Positions 1 to 12,500 of a DNA stretch of 64,000 nt are shown here, one piece after another. The DNA lies in NCBI GenBank assembly GCA_035582835.1, contig JAYKAV010002796.1, positions 797,078 to 861,077 of the forward strand, given 5' to 3'. Below the pieces are notes generated by a model. It ran no database searches. It saw only the letters and a list, made by a program, of their open reading frames with translations, and had not been told where the DNA came from. Made by a program: the position numbers and the translations under genes. Numbering within the stretch: the stretch's first letter is position 1; each line of letters begins with the position of its first letter. This DNA comes from Phoebastria nigripes. Lineage: Eukaryota; Chordata; Aves; Procellariiformes; Diomedeidae.

Positions 1-1090
1 ATTCTTTTTCTGTCATTCTGCAGGTGTATGTTTCTCCTCTTACCTCCCACCCTTATTTAAAGAAAGAAAAAATGTGATATTTATATACAAACTAGATGAA
101 CACCAATTCAATGCTGTTGGATGCTGGTGTGCTGTGACTTACCCCTTCCATTTTAAGCCATTCTCTAGTAATAGAGCAGATTTTCTAGAAACTTAACTTC
201 TCAGCAGTGATACCAATTAATTTTATTGGATTAAATTTGCTATTACTTGGTTCCTGTACTTGTCAAAGTAGTACCTAATAGCATGCTGCATGGTGAATCA
301 CCTTTAACAAAGAGCATTGCTCATTGCCAGTTTAAGGGAAGGGGAGAAACAGCTGTAAGCTTTTCAAAAATAGATTGTAACCAGGCACCAGTGTAGCTTT
401 TAATGGGTTATTTTAATGCCGAGAAAGTCTGGAAGAGGTGACTTTTCAGTCTGATCTGGAGACAAAACTTCTTTTTTTTAACTCCTGAGTTTGTGTGAAT
501 TTGTCAGTGAGGAACTCGCCTAACAGGTGTCTTCATAACTTTTTTCATCCAAGGAGCTTGGAAACTTTCTTTGTTGTTGTTGTTACATAACTTTCAATGC
601 ATATTATCACTTTGCTGTAATCCAGAGATCAAACTTTGAACTTAACTGATAGATTATTTGATCACTGGAATTGAAAACTAATGCAGAATAAAAATACATT
701 ATAAATCCTTAGCAGTGATATTAATTAAACATTGGAACAAATTACCTTGAGGTGTCGGCCACTCCCACCACTTAAAGCTTCCTGTCTTTCAAAGAGGTAT
801 GATTTGGAAGTTGCTTGTTGAGACTAGACCATACTGCTCCTTTCTTCTCACAGGACTACTCGTCATTTTTTCTTAATTTCTGTCAGATGCCCTAAGCTCT
901 GAGAATAGGTATTGCTGCCACTTACCAGGTGGAACTGGCACAAGATGAAATTATCCCTTTAGAAAGTGCTCTTGGGCTGAGTCCAAAAGAGGAGACTTAC
1001 AGTTCAATTTTCACTGCTTTGCTTAAATCCCGTAATATCTAAAATAGTAACTGAGTTTCAGTTTTAGATAACATAGTTGGCGTGCAGTCT

Positions 1091-1203
1091 TGTCCTGGTT
1101 CCGGCTGGGACAGAGTTAACTTTCTTCCCAGTGGCTGGGGGGGTGTGCTGTGTTTTGGGTTTGGTATAACAGGAGCGTTGATGGCCCATTGATGTTTTGG
1201 GTG
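1091..1203 (+). mobile_element. 5' end of an ERVL-like LTR, cut off by the assembly gap
   Basis: The segment begins TGTCCTGGTTCCGGCTGGGA and matches, in reverse complement, the right-hand ends of the LTR copies at 2090-2636 and 33138-33706. The LTR is therefore on the + strand here, opposite to the other two copies. It is interrupted after 113 bases by the N run, so its true length is unknown. The LTR family name is not assigned. Confidence 0.85.
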
Positions 1204-1933
1204 NNNNNNNNNNNNNNNNNNNNNNNNNNNNNNNNNNNNNNNNNNNNNNNNNNNNNNNNNNNNNNNNNNNNNNNNNNNNNNNNNNNNNNNNNNNNNNNNN
1301 NNNNNNNNNNNNNNNNNNNNNNNNNNNNNNNNNNNNNNNNNNNNNNNNNNNNNNNNNNNNNNNNNNNNNNNNNNNNNNNNNNNNNNNNNNNNNNNNNNNN
1401 NNNNNNNNNNNNNNNNNNNNNNNNNNNNNNNNNNNNNNNNNNNNNNNNNNNNNNNNNNNNNNNNNNNNNNNNNNNNNNNNNNNNNNNNNNNNNNNNNNNN
1501 NNNNNNNNNNNNNNNNNNNNNNNNNNNNNNNNNNNNNNNNNNNNNNNNNNNNNNNNNNNNNNNNNNNNNNNNNNNNNNNNNNNNNNNNNNNNNNNNNNNN
1601 NNNNNNNNNNNNNNNNNNNNNNNNNNNNNNNNNNNNNNNNNNNNNNNNNNNNNNNNNNNNNNNNNNNNNNNNNNNNNNNNNNNNNNNNNNNNNNNNNNNN
1701 NNNNNNNNNNNNNNNNNNNNNNNNNNNNNNNNNNNNNNNNNNNNNNNNNNNNNNNNNNNNNNNNNNNNNNNNNNNNNNNNNNNNNNNNNNNNNNNNNNNN
1801 NNNNNNNNNNNNNNNNNNNNNNNNNNNNNNNNNNNNNNNNNNNNNNNNNNNNNNNNNNNNNNNNNNNNNNNNNNNNNNNNNNNNNNNNNNNNNNNNNNNN
1901 NNNNNNNNNNNNNNNNNNNNNNNNNNNNNNNNN
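1204..1933. other. Assembly gap of 730 N
   Basis: This is a continuous run of N. The gap begins inside one LTR and lies just left of a second LTR in the opposite orientation, the sort of inverted repeat that breaks assemblies. Apparent reading frames crossing it have no meaning. Confidence 0.99.
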
Positions 1934-2089
1934 TTTCTCCTTTGTTACAACAACTTGTCAGTACCTCGAACATCCCTGGGTAGTTAAGATACACCTACTG
2001 GTATTGCTTGGGAATATTGTTTTGGTTTTGTCTAAGGTTAATAAGCAATTGAAGAATATCATGCAGACATCTGCCCCAAGGCTGGATAG

Positions 2090-2636
2090 TGTCGTGGTTT
2101 AACCCGGCCAGCACCTAAACACCACGCAGCCGCTCACTCACCCCCCACTCCGGTGGGATGGGGGAGAGAATCGGGAGGGCACAAGTAGGAAAACTCGNGG
2201 GTTGAGATAAAAACAGTTTAATAATTGAAATAAAACAAAGTAGAACAGTAATAGTAACGGTGATAACAACAACAACAACAATATACAAAGCAGGCGATGC
2301 ACGATGCAATTGCTCACCACCCACCGAACCGAACGAGAGCCCGGGACCCGGGCCCCCCCCCACCCCCCGCTAGTTTTCATACTGAGCATGACGTCACATG
2401 GTATGGAATACCCCATTGGCCAGCTGGGTCAAGCGCCCAGGCTACGCTCCCCCCGCCAGCTTCCCCTGCACCTGGCAGGGCATGGGAGGCCGAAAAGTGC
2501 CCGGTGCAAGCACCACCCAGCAGCACCCANAACATCAATGGGCCATCAACGCTCCTGTTATACCAAACCCAAAACACAGCACACCCCCCCAGCTACTGGG
2601 AAGAAAGTTAACTCTGTCCNAGCNGGAACCAGGACA
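2090..2636 (-). mobile_element. ERVL-like LTR, reverse orientation (copy 2)
   Basis: On the - strand this 547-bp unit runs from TGTCCTGG to ACCACGACA, giving the TG...CA termini of an LTR. It is closely similar along its length to the copy at 33138-33706, apart from small indels in the middle. It contains a perfect CRE (TGACGTCA, 2389-2396) and a CCAAT box (- strand, 2415-2419). The five bases before it (GATAG) and after it (AATCT) do not match, so no target-site duplication is visible, unlike the other copy. No gag, pol or env sequence is seen nearby. It lies in DHFR intron 4. ORFs inside it are chance frames. Confidence 0.88.
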
Positions 2637-2913
2637 AATCTATGGGTAGAAAATATGCTAAGACTCTTTATCTCTTGGTTCTTTTTGAATGCTGCCATGG
2701 TGATGGCTGGTGCAGGTAGAATAAGAATTTGGAGAGTTGGTAAAGAAAGCTAGTGTTCCAAATAAGAATTTACACTTGATATTATCTTACGGACTTCAAA
2801 TAGTGTTACAAAACAAGAATATTAAAAATTTTAATAAACAACCCTCCTTCATGCATGGCTGAGCTGTTTTACAGGGAACAACTCAATTTTAATTGTTTCT
2901 ATTGTTTTTAAAG

Positions 2914-3029
2914 GCAGCAATGGACAAGCCAATTAATCATCGATTGTTTGTGACAAGAATTTTGCAGGAATTTGAAAGTGACACATTTTTTCCAGAAATC
3001 AACTACAAAGACTACAAACTTCTCACTGA
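2914..3029 (+). CDS. DHFR: DHFR penultimate coding exon
   Basis: The acceptor is TTTTTAAAG and the donor is GTAAGT at 3030. The exon starts in phase 0 with [17 protein letters not shown] and ends two bases into the Glu codon that is completed by the next exon. An internal GGCAG could serve as an acceptor 3-5 bases downstream, but phase and family alignment favour 2914. Confidence 0.95.
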
Positions 3030-4785
3030 GTAAGTATCAAGATGCATACTAGTCTTGTGTTCAGATGGAAGACTTAATAATCTAATCTGAATGTGTAAGG
3101 GTCCTATTAAGGCCTTGTTCTGTTTTGAGGTGCTTTTCACTGTATTTTTTCTCCAGAGTCATATTTTACTTAGAACCTGGAATTGCACCACACTCAGCAC
3201 AGAGGGGTTGTTGGAACTTGCTGTGTTCTTCAACCTTCCCATAATCTTTACAGTAGAGAATTGCATTTGTCGGTTTGCTTGAAAAGTAACTTTCTTACTG
3301 TTTCTCACTTCAGAATTAAAGGAGAATCAAATGTTTACTAAGCTTCATAACTCTCAGTATGTTGTTAGTCAATGGTATGTAGCCTCTGAATGTCTTTGAT
3401 AAATTGCCAAAGACAAATTAAATGGGTTTGAGGAGGGAGGGTTGAGCCTTTATAGATTTCTAAGGTTATTCCTTTCTCTTGAGAAAATTACTTCTTCCTA
3501 ACAGACTTAGTAGGAACAAGTATTAAAATGTAAGTTTCTGCCATTTACTGTGGTTTCTTCTATGTTATCCTTGTCATATTCCAGTCATACTTCTATGTCC
3601 TCTCCAACGGGATTACATCCAACAGGCAGTAGGGAGGTGGCAAAAATTCAAATGTCTGCCTCAAGAACCAGCAAGGAAAGGACCTCTTCCTCTTCTTGGT
3701 ACTCTCGTTTTGGTTTCCAGCTGGTTACAGACCAGCAGTGGAAGAAATAGAAAGTATGGCAAGTCAAGCTCTCTGCATGGGGCACAGGAATGGATTAGCA
3801 CTGAAGTGGGGGAGAATAGGTGGGGGCAGGAAAGAAGGATGCGGGAGAGGCAAACAAGGTGAGTGGGGAGAATGACTCACCGTTTTCAACTCTAACATGT
3901 TCTGAACTGCTCTGTGCCGTATCATGAGCCCACTTTAGTATCCTGATGTCTGACCGAAAGCTCCCCTCTCTCCCTCTTGGCTGTTTCTCAGGTATACATT
4001 GGTTTTGGCCAGTGTACTGAAATCAGAATTTGGCCTTAAAGCATGGATTTACAAAATAGCAGATAATTCCCTCACTAAAGTGGAAACCTGATAGAGTCAA
4101 ACCTAGCGAATAAAATTTAAAATTTCTTTCTCCCTCAAAGTCAACATTACTCATACAAAATCCTTATTCTGTCACAGGGAGCTGAAGAGATTTTTGAAAG
4201 TGTCTATTAATAAAAACTGTTTTAGTAAATCTGGAATNTAGAGGAACACTTTGCATGGTAGCAGTCGGCTGCTTTAAGAAGCTGTCGTAGGCTTGTAAGA
4301 AACCTTTACCTTAGCATTTCCTCTAAACCATCTGTGGAAAAGCAAAGCAAAAAAACCCAAAAGTGTTCTGTATCTCTTCTGCTTTTGCAGACATTTTAAA
4401 TAACATTTTGGAGGCTTTAATAAAAATGTTGGGGTTTTTTGATTAGGCCAAAAAGGTGGGGTTTTTTTTACATCAAGAGTATGCTTTCTTGATTTAAAAA
4501 GATGTGCATACAAGTTGCTGATAGTAGTTAACATGATTCCTAAAAATAGTTTGTACTTAGTATACCTGTGGTAAGGATGGTATTTTCATGTCCTTTTTCA
4601 CATAACTCTCTCTTCTAATTGATTGGATAAATTACAGGTGACTCATAATATTTTTATCTACTTGTTGGCTTTGCTTTTTCTTCTCCCCTCTCTCCAGATA
4701 CCCAGGTGTCCCTGCTGATATCCAAGAAGAGAATGGCATCCAGTACAAATTTGAAGTGTATGAAAAAGCTGTCTTGGCACAATAA
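2914..4785 (+). CDS. DHFR: Dihydrofolate reductase, 3' part (last two coding exons)
   Basis: Dihydrofolate reductase uses NADPH to reduce dihydrofolate to tetrahydrofolate, which supplies thymidylate and purine synthesis in the cytosol. Two exons join in frame (2914-3029 and 4698-4785) and encode the C-terminal 67 residues. Recognisable blocks are [35 protein letters not shown] and [10 protein letters not shown], typical of the final strands of vertebrate DHFR. The first exon is 116 nt, the size I recall for the human counterpart. The folate- and NADPH-binding N-terminal portion is left of the window. The C-terminal VLAQ tail resembles the avian enzyme as I remember it. In other vertebrates MSH3 lies divergently upstream, which predicts MSH3 to the left. 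The gene is partial because of the window edge, not broken. Confidence 0.97.
4698..4785 (+). CDS. DHFR: DHFR terminal coding exon with stop TAA
   Basis: The acceptor is CCTCTCTCCAG. The first base completes a Glu codon, followed by [28 protein letters not shown] and TAA at 4783-4785. The stop overlaps an AATAAA string (4782-4787), which is unlikely to be used this close to the stop. Confidence 0.97.
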
Positions 4786-6545
4786 ATGAGGCTTTCTGTA
4801 CTTCCGTGTATGGGCAGGCATTTTAAATCATGAAGTCTTATTGAGTGCAAATATATATTAAATTGTTGAGAGAAAATCCTGCTTGATAGTACAATACCTC
4901 AGTAGTGAATGATTCCAAAAAACCCACTCCACACTCTGAATATACACCCTGCAGTGGAAATATGAAAGTGGTCAGCAGTGTGAAAGAGGTGGCTCTAAGG
5001 AATACCACAAGTAAGGTTGCATGAGACCTTGTATTGATCTTCACAATCCATGGCAGCATCCCTAACAATTCCATGAATAATGAAAGGCATTAGACTGCAT
5101 CAGAACCTTTCTACCTAAACAAAGGTTTTGAGTATCTCCTAATTCAAAATGTCCAACATTGAGAAAGTGTCAAAACTCCTGAGTTTAACTGGGATGGTAT
5201 ATACGTTTATAACAATCTACTGGCGTACAGGAAAAGGTAATTAAGTTGGAAAACACAACAAGAGAAATGGAGTCTGGTAGTCTCAGGCAGCAGTTGAGGG
5301 ATACATTGATCCTTCACTGAAGTCCTCTCTTGTCACCTTAACCATCCTGGGTACACAGCCTACTTCAAGCCTTTTGGCTGAAAACACTGACTGACTTACA
5401 AATTAATCTGATAAAGAAGTTCTAGCATTTCCATTAACTTCACACCCATGTAAAGGCTTGCTGCTCTTATAAAAAGGTGCTATATCAGTTTGACCATGGC
5501 CACTTTGCAGTATAAGAACACAAACATTGCCTTCTTAACAGAATCTGTGTTCTTATGTCCCTTCTAAATGTTACCAACNCAGATGCAGAGTGTTAATTTG
5601 TTGTTGTGATTTTGAATATTCTGTGTTGCATACAAATATGGATTATAAGCAGATAGTGGGGTCCTGTTTCCTCTTTCATTAAACACAGCTAGTATAATAA
5701 TGTTTTGCATTGCTATTCCCTAAAAGTAGTGAGCAATATACTGGTACTGTAGTAACACTGAGATTGTAATGGCATACAATGCCAAGTGTTGACCAAAGTT
5801 TTTTATTGCCAATATTATCACAACATTATCAGTTATATTAGTCAGTTGCTATGTTCTGACTGGGGGAGTTGGTCAGATGGCAGAGGACTCCATATAAGAA
5901 GTGGATCTAGGATGTACGTGCCNATCTACGCTTCCATGTGCTGCAGCTGCCACCCTGAGAGTGATAGCCTGCAGAGGGAGCCCTGCCTCCCTTTCATTGC
6001 AGATCAGTCTGAGGTCAGAAGAGTGAAAAAAAAAGTTACAAAAAAAAAATTAACCCTCAAAACTTTGCTGAGTGTTTCTCCAAAGCAGTTTAAAAGCATT
6101 GTCTTATGAAGCAGTATTGTGGGAGATTCAAGTAATAATGCTCATCCTTTAATGTCACACTGAGGCCTGGTTCTAATGTCAGGGAGGGTGGCACTGGCCA
6201 TTGGCAGGCTTTACACAGGTTATAACTCTACAGAGGAGCGTAACAGTGCCTGGTTTTCTCAGAGAAGATTAAACTGTGATTTTGCTTGCTTTTGAAAAAC
6301 CAAACCTCTTTGATAAGAAAAAACATTTAGAGTATCAGCTATGAACACCTCTTGAATTTTCCACGGCAATTTACAACATTTAACTGATAAAAAAGATAAT
6401 TTTTGCAGCATCTGTTCTGGGTTGTCTCAGTTTTCTCTNTCTTCCTTTTGCATTCTTAAAATGTAAGTACTTTCCTGTGTTGATCTTCTTGCCCCACGTG
6501 TGCCAACTTTACATCAGTCAATAAAGATTAAAACAACCGAGTTAC
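4786..6545 (+). other. DHFR: Probable DHFR 3' UTR
   Basis: No further coding exon is seen after the stop. The first well-placed AATAAA beyond the coding end is at 6520-6525, followed by AT-rich sequence. An ATTAAA occurs near 5680. The end near 6545 is an inference from the signal, not observed. Small ORFs in this interval lack protein-like composition. Confidence 0.55.
6520..6525 (+). terminator. DHFR: Candidate DHFR polyadenylation signal AATAAA
   Basis: The canonical hexamer sits in CAATAAAGATTAAAA, about 1.7 kb after the DHFR stop. Vertebrate DHFR genes are known for several alternative poly(A) sites, so others may be used. Confidence 0.55.
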
Positions 6546-9500
6546 ATGCTTGCGTCTTTGCGTTACATGCAAAAAGTCTTCTGAGTTTTAATTTGCCAAC
6601 ACATTGTGAAAGGGAAGGAAAAAGACTGTTACCAGGGGAATTTTTTTTTTTTTTAATGTAAGTCACAGTGACCCTGACAAGAGAAAATAACCTCCCAGAA
6701 GCATTTAATATGTTCCAGTTAGTATCAAAAAACAGGTCACTGTTGAAAGCTCTGCACAGCTACTCTGCAAAGTACTGTGTTTATGGCAACTGACATTTAT
6801 TAAAAGTGGAAGCAAAGACTTCATGCAATGTTAGCTTACACTGTGATACCGATGCAAACATACGTTAGAAAATTTCTGCCTAAGCATACGTTGTGGGAGA
6901 TATGGTTCACTGAGGCCAAAATGTTTTGTAGAACCACTTTGGTTGGAAAGGACTTTAACTTGGATGCAAACAAGCCTACTGTGAACATAAATAGTTACTC
7001 TGACTCTTTGTGGACTGACTTAGTCCTTTCTGGATTTAACTATGTTCATTTGTCAAATTCTACAACAAATTAAGTCAATTTATGATTTGCGGAAATGAGA
7101 ATTTTTGAAATAACACAGCAGTTTCCTACTTAAAACTTTTCAGAACATAATAGTGATGCAGTTTCTTCAGTATGCCACTCAGCCAAAAAGATGTGGTTTT
7201 GTTTGGTCTGTTTTTTGTTTTCATGAAAGCACTGCATTTGGACAGCACCTTTTGCATCAGAGCTTTTCAATACGCCATGCAGATTCCAATCAAGAATTGG
7301 GAAAGTGCATCTGGTTGCAGTGAAGTTGGGTCCAAAAGAAGTATGTTCATCCTAATGACAGACATACCAACCACTACAAGGTTAGGTGCTTACTGTTTCA
7401 AGAAGATGGATAGGCAGAAGGGTGTAAGGCCGTGTGTTCAGGAAGGACATACAAAGACCCTTTGCTGATGGGTATTATTTCCAGAGGATGGTTACTTTGC
7501 ACATTTTTTTGAATCTGTGCTCTTTTAAAGATACCCCAGATTGTTCATCCAAAAACTGAGACAAGAAAAATGGTTGCTGTCTTCTAAAGGCTGGAGTTAC
7601 TAGCTGGAATTTGTATGGGGCCTTTTTCAAAAGCTGGGTGACAGGTTGGTTGAAAAAACAACAGATACAGAATAAGCATGTGCTGTTCACCTAAATTGGG
7701 CATTGCACCTGTTGCCTCCCCATTTATATTTCCCAAGAGAAATACAAATATTTTATACTATGGCTTGAAGAAAAAAATGCTTTGTTCCAAATACAACTTT
7801 CCCACGTTTTGTTTAGTCCTGTACCTCACTGATGTATGATTCTGTGAAAAGCCATAGATTCTCATTATGTCTAGTACAGGGGGAAGTGTCATGTTTTTCG
7901 CCAGTTCCATGCAGCTAAGTGCAATGAATAGCATCATGAGTGACAATATAATTACCAATCACCAAGAAAAGTGTAGTACAGATATAATTTAATCCCCCTC
8001 ATTCATGCTTTCCCAGGAACAAAGTGTTCTAAACAGATGAAAAATTCAATTTTTAAGGATAATACTAGTTTTAACAAGATAGCTAAAACCAGAGGGTCTG
8101 CATAGGAGGTGAAAACCAAACCATTAATGTTTCTGTTGCTTGTCTATTACTCATTATCTCTCTTATCTGACAGTGGACAGCAATTTCCATTTGGCAGTAG
8201 AAAGCTGATGTTTTCAGTAGCTCACCAGTAGCGTTATGGCCACGGTGTATTCAAGGACAGATCTGGGAACATTCCAACAACAAATCTGTCATGGAGAGCA
8301 ATCCACAGAGAAGAAAGGTACACTAAATAATACAAGTTTCCTAATTTAGCAAACAGAGTATTATTAGTATATATACAGAATACCAGGGGAAAACAGGAAG
8401 GGGAAAATGACAGTGATGAGCTTATGCATGTTATCTAAGGAGAGCATCAGGAGCACTTGACATGAGATCTTAATTGGGACCAGACAACCATGTTGTCTTC
8501 ATCAGACTACAGCTAATTTGCCAAAGGCTTAAACCTAAACCCAAACTAATTCTGAGTAGTTTAAAAGCAATGCTAACAGAAGAGGAAGATGTGAGCAGGC
8601 AGTAGCTGATTCAGAGAGGGGAGAAGCTGTGGGAAGGGTTGTTTGTTAATCAGTACAGAAAATGAGGTGACAAAGCTTGGTTAAGTATGAAACTAGGAGA
8701 TACTTCCCTCATTATTCAGTTGTGCATTGACTGTCTCTGCTTGCCCAGGAGAGTTGTAGGAATGAAGCCTAGCAAGTCAGGGTAGGCTGACCAAAAAATC
8801 TTGTAAAGAGGCAGGTCCTGGAACAAAAGAGTGGAAATGGAGAAAGACAGGTGAGAAGAGGAAATTGATGTTTCTTAGAAGGATTACACGGTTTCTTGTG
8901 TTAGTTTGCCCTGTAACTATAATTACTAAGGAAACACTTTCAAACTGCTGCAGGGTTTAGCACTTGTGAGATGCTGTGACAAAAAATTTCAGTAGTGAAG
9001 GATTTTCAGGACTTGGATGTCCTTTGTCAGCTATACAGAAATCCTCAGCTACAATTCCTATCCTGAAGTGCCTGCACTACATCTGAAAGCAAGAGTCCCA
9101 TCCCAGAGCACCCAGTAGCCCAGGGGTTAGCATTGTGCCTAGGCTGATGATCTGCTTCCCTTGGTGGACAGCATATGCTTCTGGGACTGCATAGGGGAAA
9201 CCTGCCCATTTTTCTTGGTCTTCAATTATAAAGACTTGCTTTCTGCTAGTTCTGGGGTGATCCTGGGTTATTATCTCCTCTGTCTTCTGTCTGCAGATCA
9301 TTTCGTCTCCTTTCGCATAACATCAAAGCAAAATTTGTACAAGAAGTCTTTTATTAGATTAATTGACATAGTTGGAAAAAGAACAGACAAGCTCCTAGGC
9401 AGAGTCCTATTGTGGTTACATTCTCAAGACTTTTTTCAGGTGACTTGAACAAGGGCTTACATGCCAAAACTTGCCTGTTTATCTCCAATTAAATTGGGTG

Positions 9501-12500
9501 GTTTAATAAAGTAGATTATCTTGCCATGTAAATCTTGTTTTGCTCCTATCTTGTAATGGTCTTGGCTACAGCATTTGTTATCGCCATCAGTCCTCAAGCT
9601 ATGGTCCTCTCAATTCCGTCCCTTATCTCTACAGCTGTCCTGTGGGATTGGAAATCTACAGAAATTCACACAATTGTTCTGATCAAGAAAAGTAGGCATT
9701 TCAAATAGAGTGCTCTTAAGTATGTGCTTATGTCTGATTAAGTGGTAGTAAGTGTTTTTCCTGAAATCGGGCCATATATTTGCCTACTTAAGGAAAGCTT
9801 TACGTATGAGATTAAATATTTTGCTAAATGATATCTCCTATGAAAAAACAGACAGAAAAAGAAGTAAATACAGAACTTGAGAGGACAGGAAATGGACGGT
9901 ACACCATTACTCATGGAAGCCTAAATCAATGTCTTTTCCTTCAGCGATTCAGTTTAATGAGCTCCTAATACGGAGCAGAATCTATTTCAATAAACAAACC
10001 ATTATATAGAAGTCACTTTGGCTATAAATTGCATCATTGATTTAATTGAGGACACTTGCACAAAAACAGAGTATTTGCTCCTTAGAAGTAACATGCTTTT
10101 TTAATGTTCATCCTTCCTCTGAACTCACAGTTTTCCACACAAAACCCTGCTGGGAACACTCACGCTCGTTTCAGGCAGCTGTACTAGTTGATAAATTACC
10201 AGTCCTTTGCTGGAAATCCCTGCTCCACCTCTCAGCTGGCCAGAGGGATTATGCCTAATGCACTTCCAGCAGAGCCAGATGGGTTCATTTAAATATCCAG
10301 TGAAGAGTGATTTCAGCTGAACATGGTGGGTTTGCCTGAAAGGAAAGGGAAAAACTCAAGTNATCCTTCCCACTGATACAGCTGTGGGGCCAGTAACGCT
10401 TAGTGATGGACAGTGGTGAGCAAGCAGGAGCAGTAATGTTGTCACTCACTTCAGCTAGATCTAGATGAGCACCTTTAAAACCTGGAATAATTTGACTTGA
10501 GCTGTCTGTGGACACACTCCACAGAGGAGCACGCCTCGCAGACCCCAGAACATGTGCTTGGAGGGTGCCTGCTCTAAACCATGAGCAGAACATCTCACTG
10601 GGTTACTACATCCCATTCCCATTCTTGCAGTAATTAAAAACAGAAAAGAGAAAAATATTAAAGATACCTCTCATGTAAAAGTAAATTGAGGGCCAACTGA
10701 ACCACTGNATTCCACTGAAGCTTGTGCAGTTGTACTAAGGAGCACTTCAGAAGCTTTTGAACTTTTCAATGCTGTATCAGTAGGTTAGTAAAGACAGCAA
10801 AAAAGCTCCTGAAAACTATTTCTTGTGAAATCAGCTTGAAAGAGAGCTTCACTTTCACAAGTGCAAGAAGGGAGTTGTAATCGCTATACCTCATCTTGTT
10901 AGGTTTTGTTCAGAAAGATTAAAATTTAGATCTGTTCCCATCAAGAGTCCTAGGTGGAAAACCTGATCAATTTAACATACCTAAGTTTAGAAAGAATTAA
11001 TTTTCTTAATTAATTTTAAATTAAATTTTTCTCATGTTTGTTCAGTTGTTAATCATATAAAAAGGTAATCCATTCTTCTGGAGTTCTTCTTTACTTACTA
11101 AGTACTTTTGTGCATACTGCTATTTCAGTCAGTCAAAATTAATTTCTTCAGAGTATTGAGTCTCAGTATCCTTCATCAAATTACGGTTCTCTTTCAGATG
11201 GAATCATGCAGATTCTCTTCCTTTTCTCACACAGCAGTTACACCATTGTTTACTGCACAATTCACTATATATTTTTTCCTAGTATGTAATTCAGATTCCT
11301 TTAGAAACTACTACAGTGCACAAAGGGTACAGACAACTTTCTGCTGTAATCTAAATATTGATTGCTTTCATTTGGTATATTATTTATCCTCATATGAAGG
11401 AAATCCATGTCCTTCAAGTTACAGCAGAATAACGGCTTGGCCTGCTCAAAACGTAAAAAAATCTGTCAGGGGAAAAAAAAGCTTTATAACAAAACTGTGA
11501 GTGTACGTTTTTCTTCTCAGTAGCATGAAAGATTCATCTGGTATTGACCATCACTGGTATATGAATTTCAAAGAAGCCTGTAAGCAGAGAGAGTAACAGT
11601 TGATGTCTTGACTATTATATGATTTTTCATCCTAATTAGAAAACAAGTGCTGTGATCAGGAATCACTATNTTGACATAAGTCCTTGTTATATGGCAGAGA
11701 GCATGCCTTGCTACCCTTTTACTTTACCAATATGCCTAACGCTATAATGTCAAATAATTTTAAAACAACGTCTTTCACAATCTCTTTTCAATTTTTCTGA
11801 ACGCATCTATGAGAAAGAATCAACTCTATGGATGTTCGCATACTGTCTTAGTAATATCTGATTCACATGAGAGGAAATAAAAACACTGGCAAATGAGAGT
11901 TATCCCATGAGCCTTCTGATTTACAACACTTTGGAAACTAGCACTTGTGTTTTGCAGCATTGCAAATGGTTGTGTCCACGCAACAAGACATTTTAGTGCA
12001 ATATATTCTCTAAATTTGTTTGAAGAACTCCTGTTCCCTCACCAATCGTAATTATTCCTGCAAGTATCACAAGAGCAATTCCCACGCACAGTCAATTTTT
12101 TAATTGAAGTAATTAGCAAAAATACACCAAACACTTCAGAGAGCATATTGTTCCAGAAAGAAGACTCCATGTCATAACTAGATAATTAAAACACGCCTGA
12201 CAGAAATCAGGAAAAACTTGGCTTTGGCATTACCTTACTGAAGCCAAAGGGGTAATACCAGACTAAATGTCAAATGAACCTGCCTCAGCGCTCTTACCTG
12301 GTGTGATCGACCCAACAGAGTGTGTTAGCAAAAACAGTGCAGTAACAGGTATACCTCAAAATCAAAATTATCTTAAGTAAACAAACCAATAAAGTAATAA
12401 AAGTGTTTTTCTAGATTTTATACTGCATGCAGAGTTGTGGCTTTTTCTGAGACTCTTAATGGAGTCCTAATTTCTTCTGTGTGGTGTTGCTTATTATTTT

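Larger units (their letters stand above)
1..2913 (+). other. DHFR: DHFR intron 4 (partial), disrupted by LTRs and a gap
   Basis: This is non-coding sequence upstream of the penultimate DHFR coding exon. I searched both strands by eye for the preceding DHFR exon and did not find it, so it lies left of the window or inside the N gap. The only structured content is an ERVL-like LTR start at 1091, a 730-base gap, and an oppositely oriented LTR at 2090-2636. The intron ends in the acceptor AAAG just before 2914. Its assignment as intron follows from the adjacent exon. Confidence 0.75.

Noticed and set aside
1116..2102. Three ORFs of about 280-300 codons across the first N run
   Set aside because: Almost all codons are N. 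The few real residues come from LTR sequence.
2115..2753. ORFs at 2115-2753 and their counterparts at 33110-33866
   Set aside because: They lie in the two LTR copies in several frames and do not resemble any retroviral protein.
4781..4787. AATAAA overlapping the DHFR stop as its poly(A) signal
   Set aside because: Cleavage would fall immediately after the stop with no 3' UTR. A better placed hexamer exists at 6520.
11108..11500. A 130-codon + strand ORF in the DHFR-ANKRD34B spacer
   Set aside because: It is an AT-rich chance frame with no domain or promoter features.
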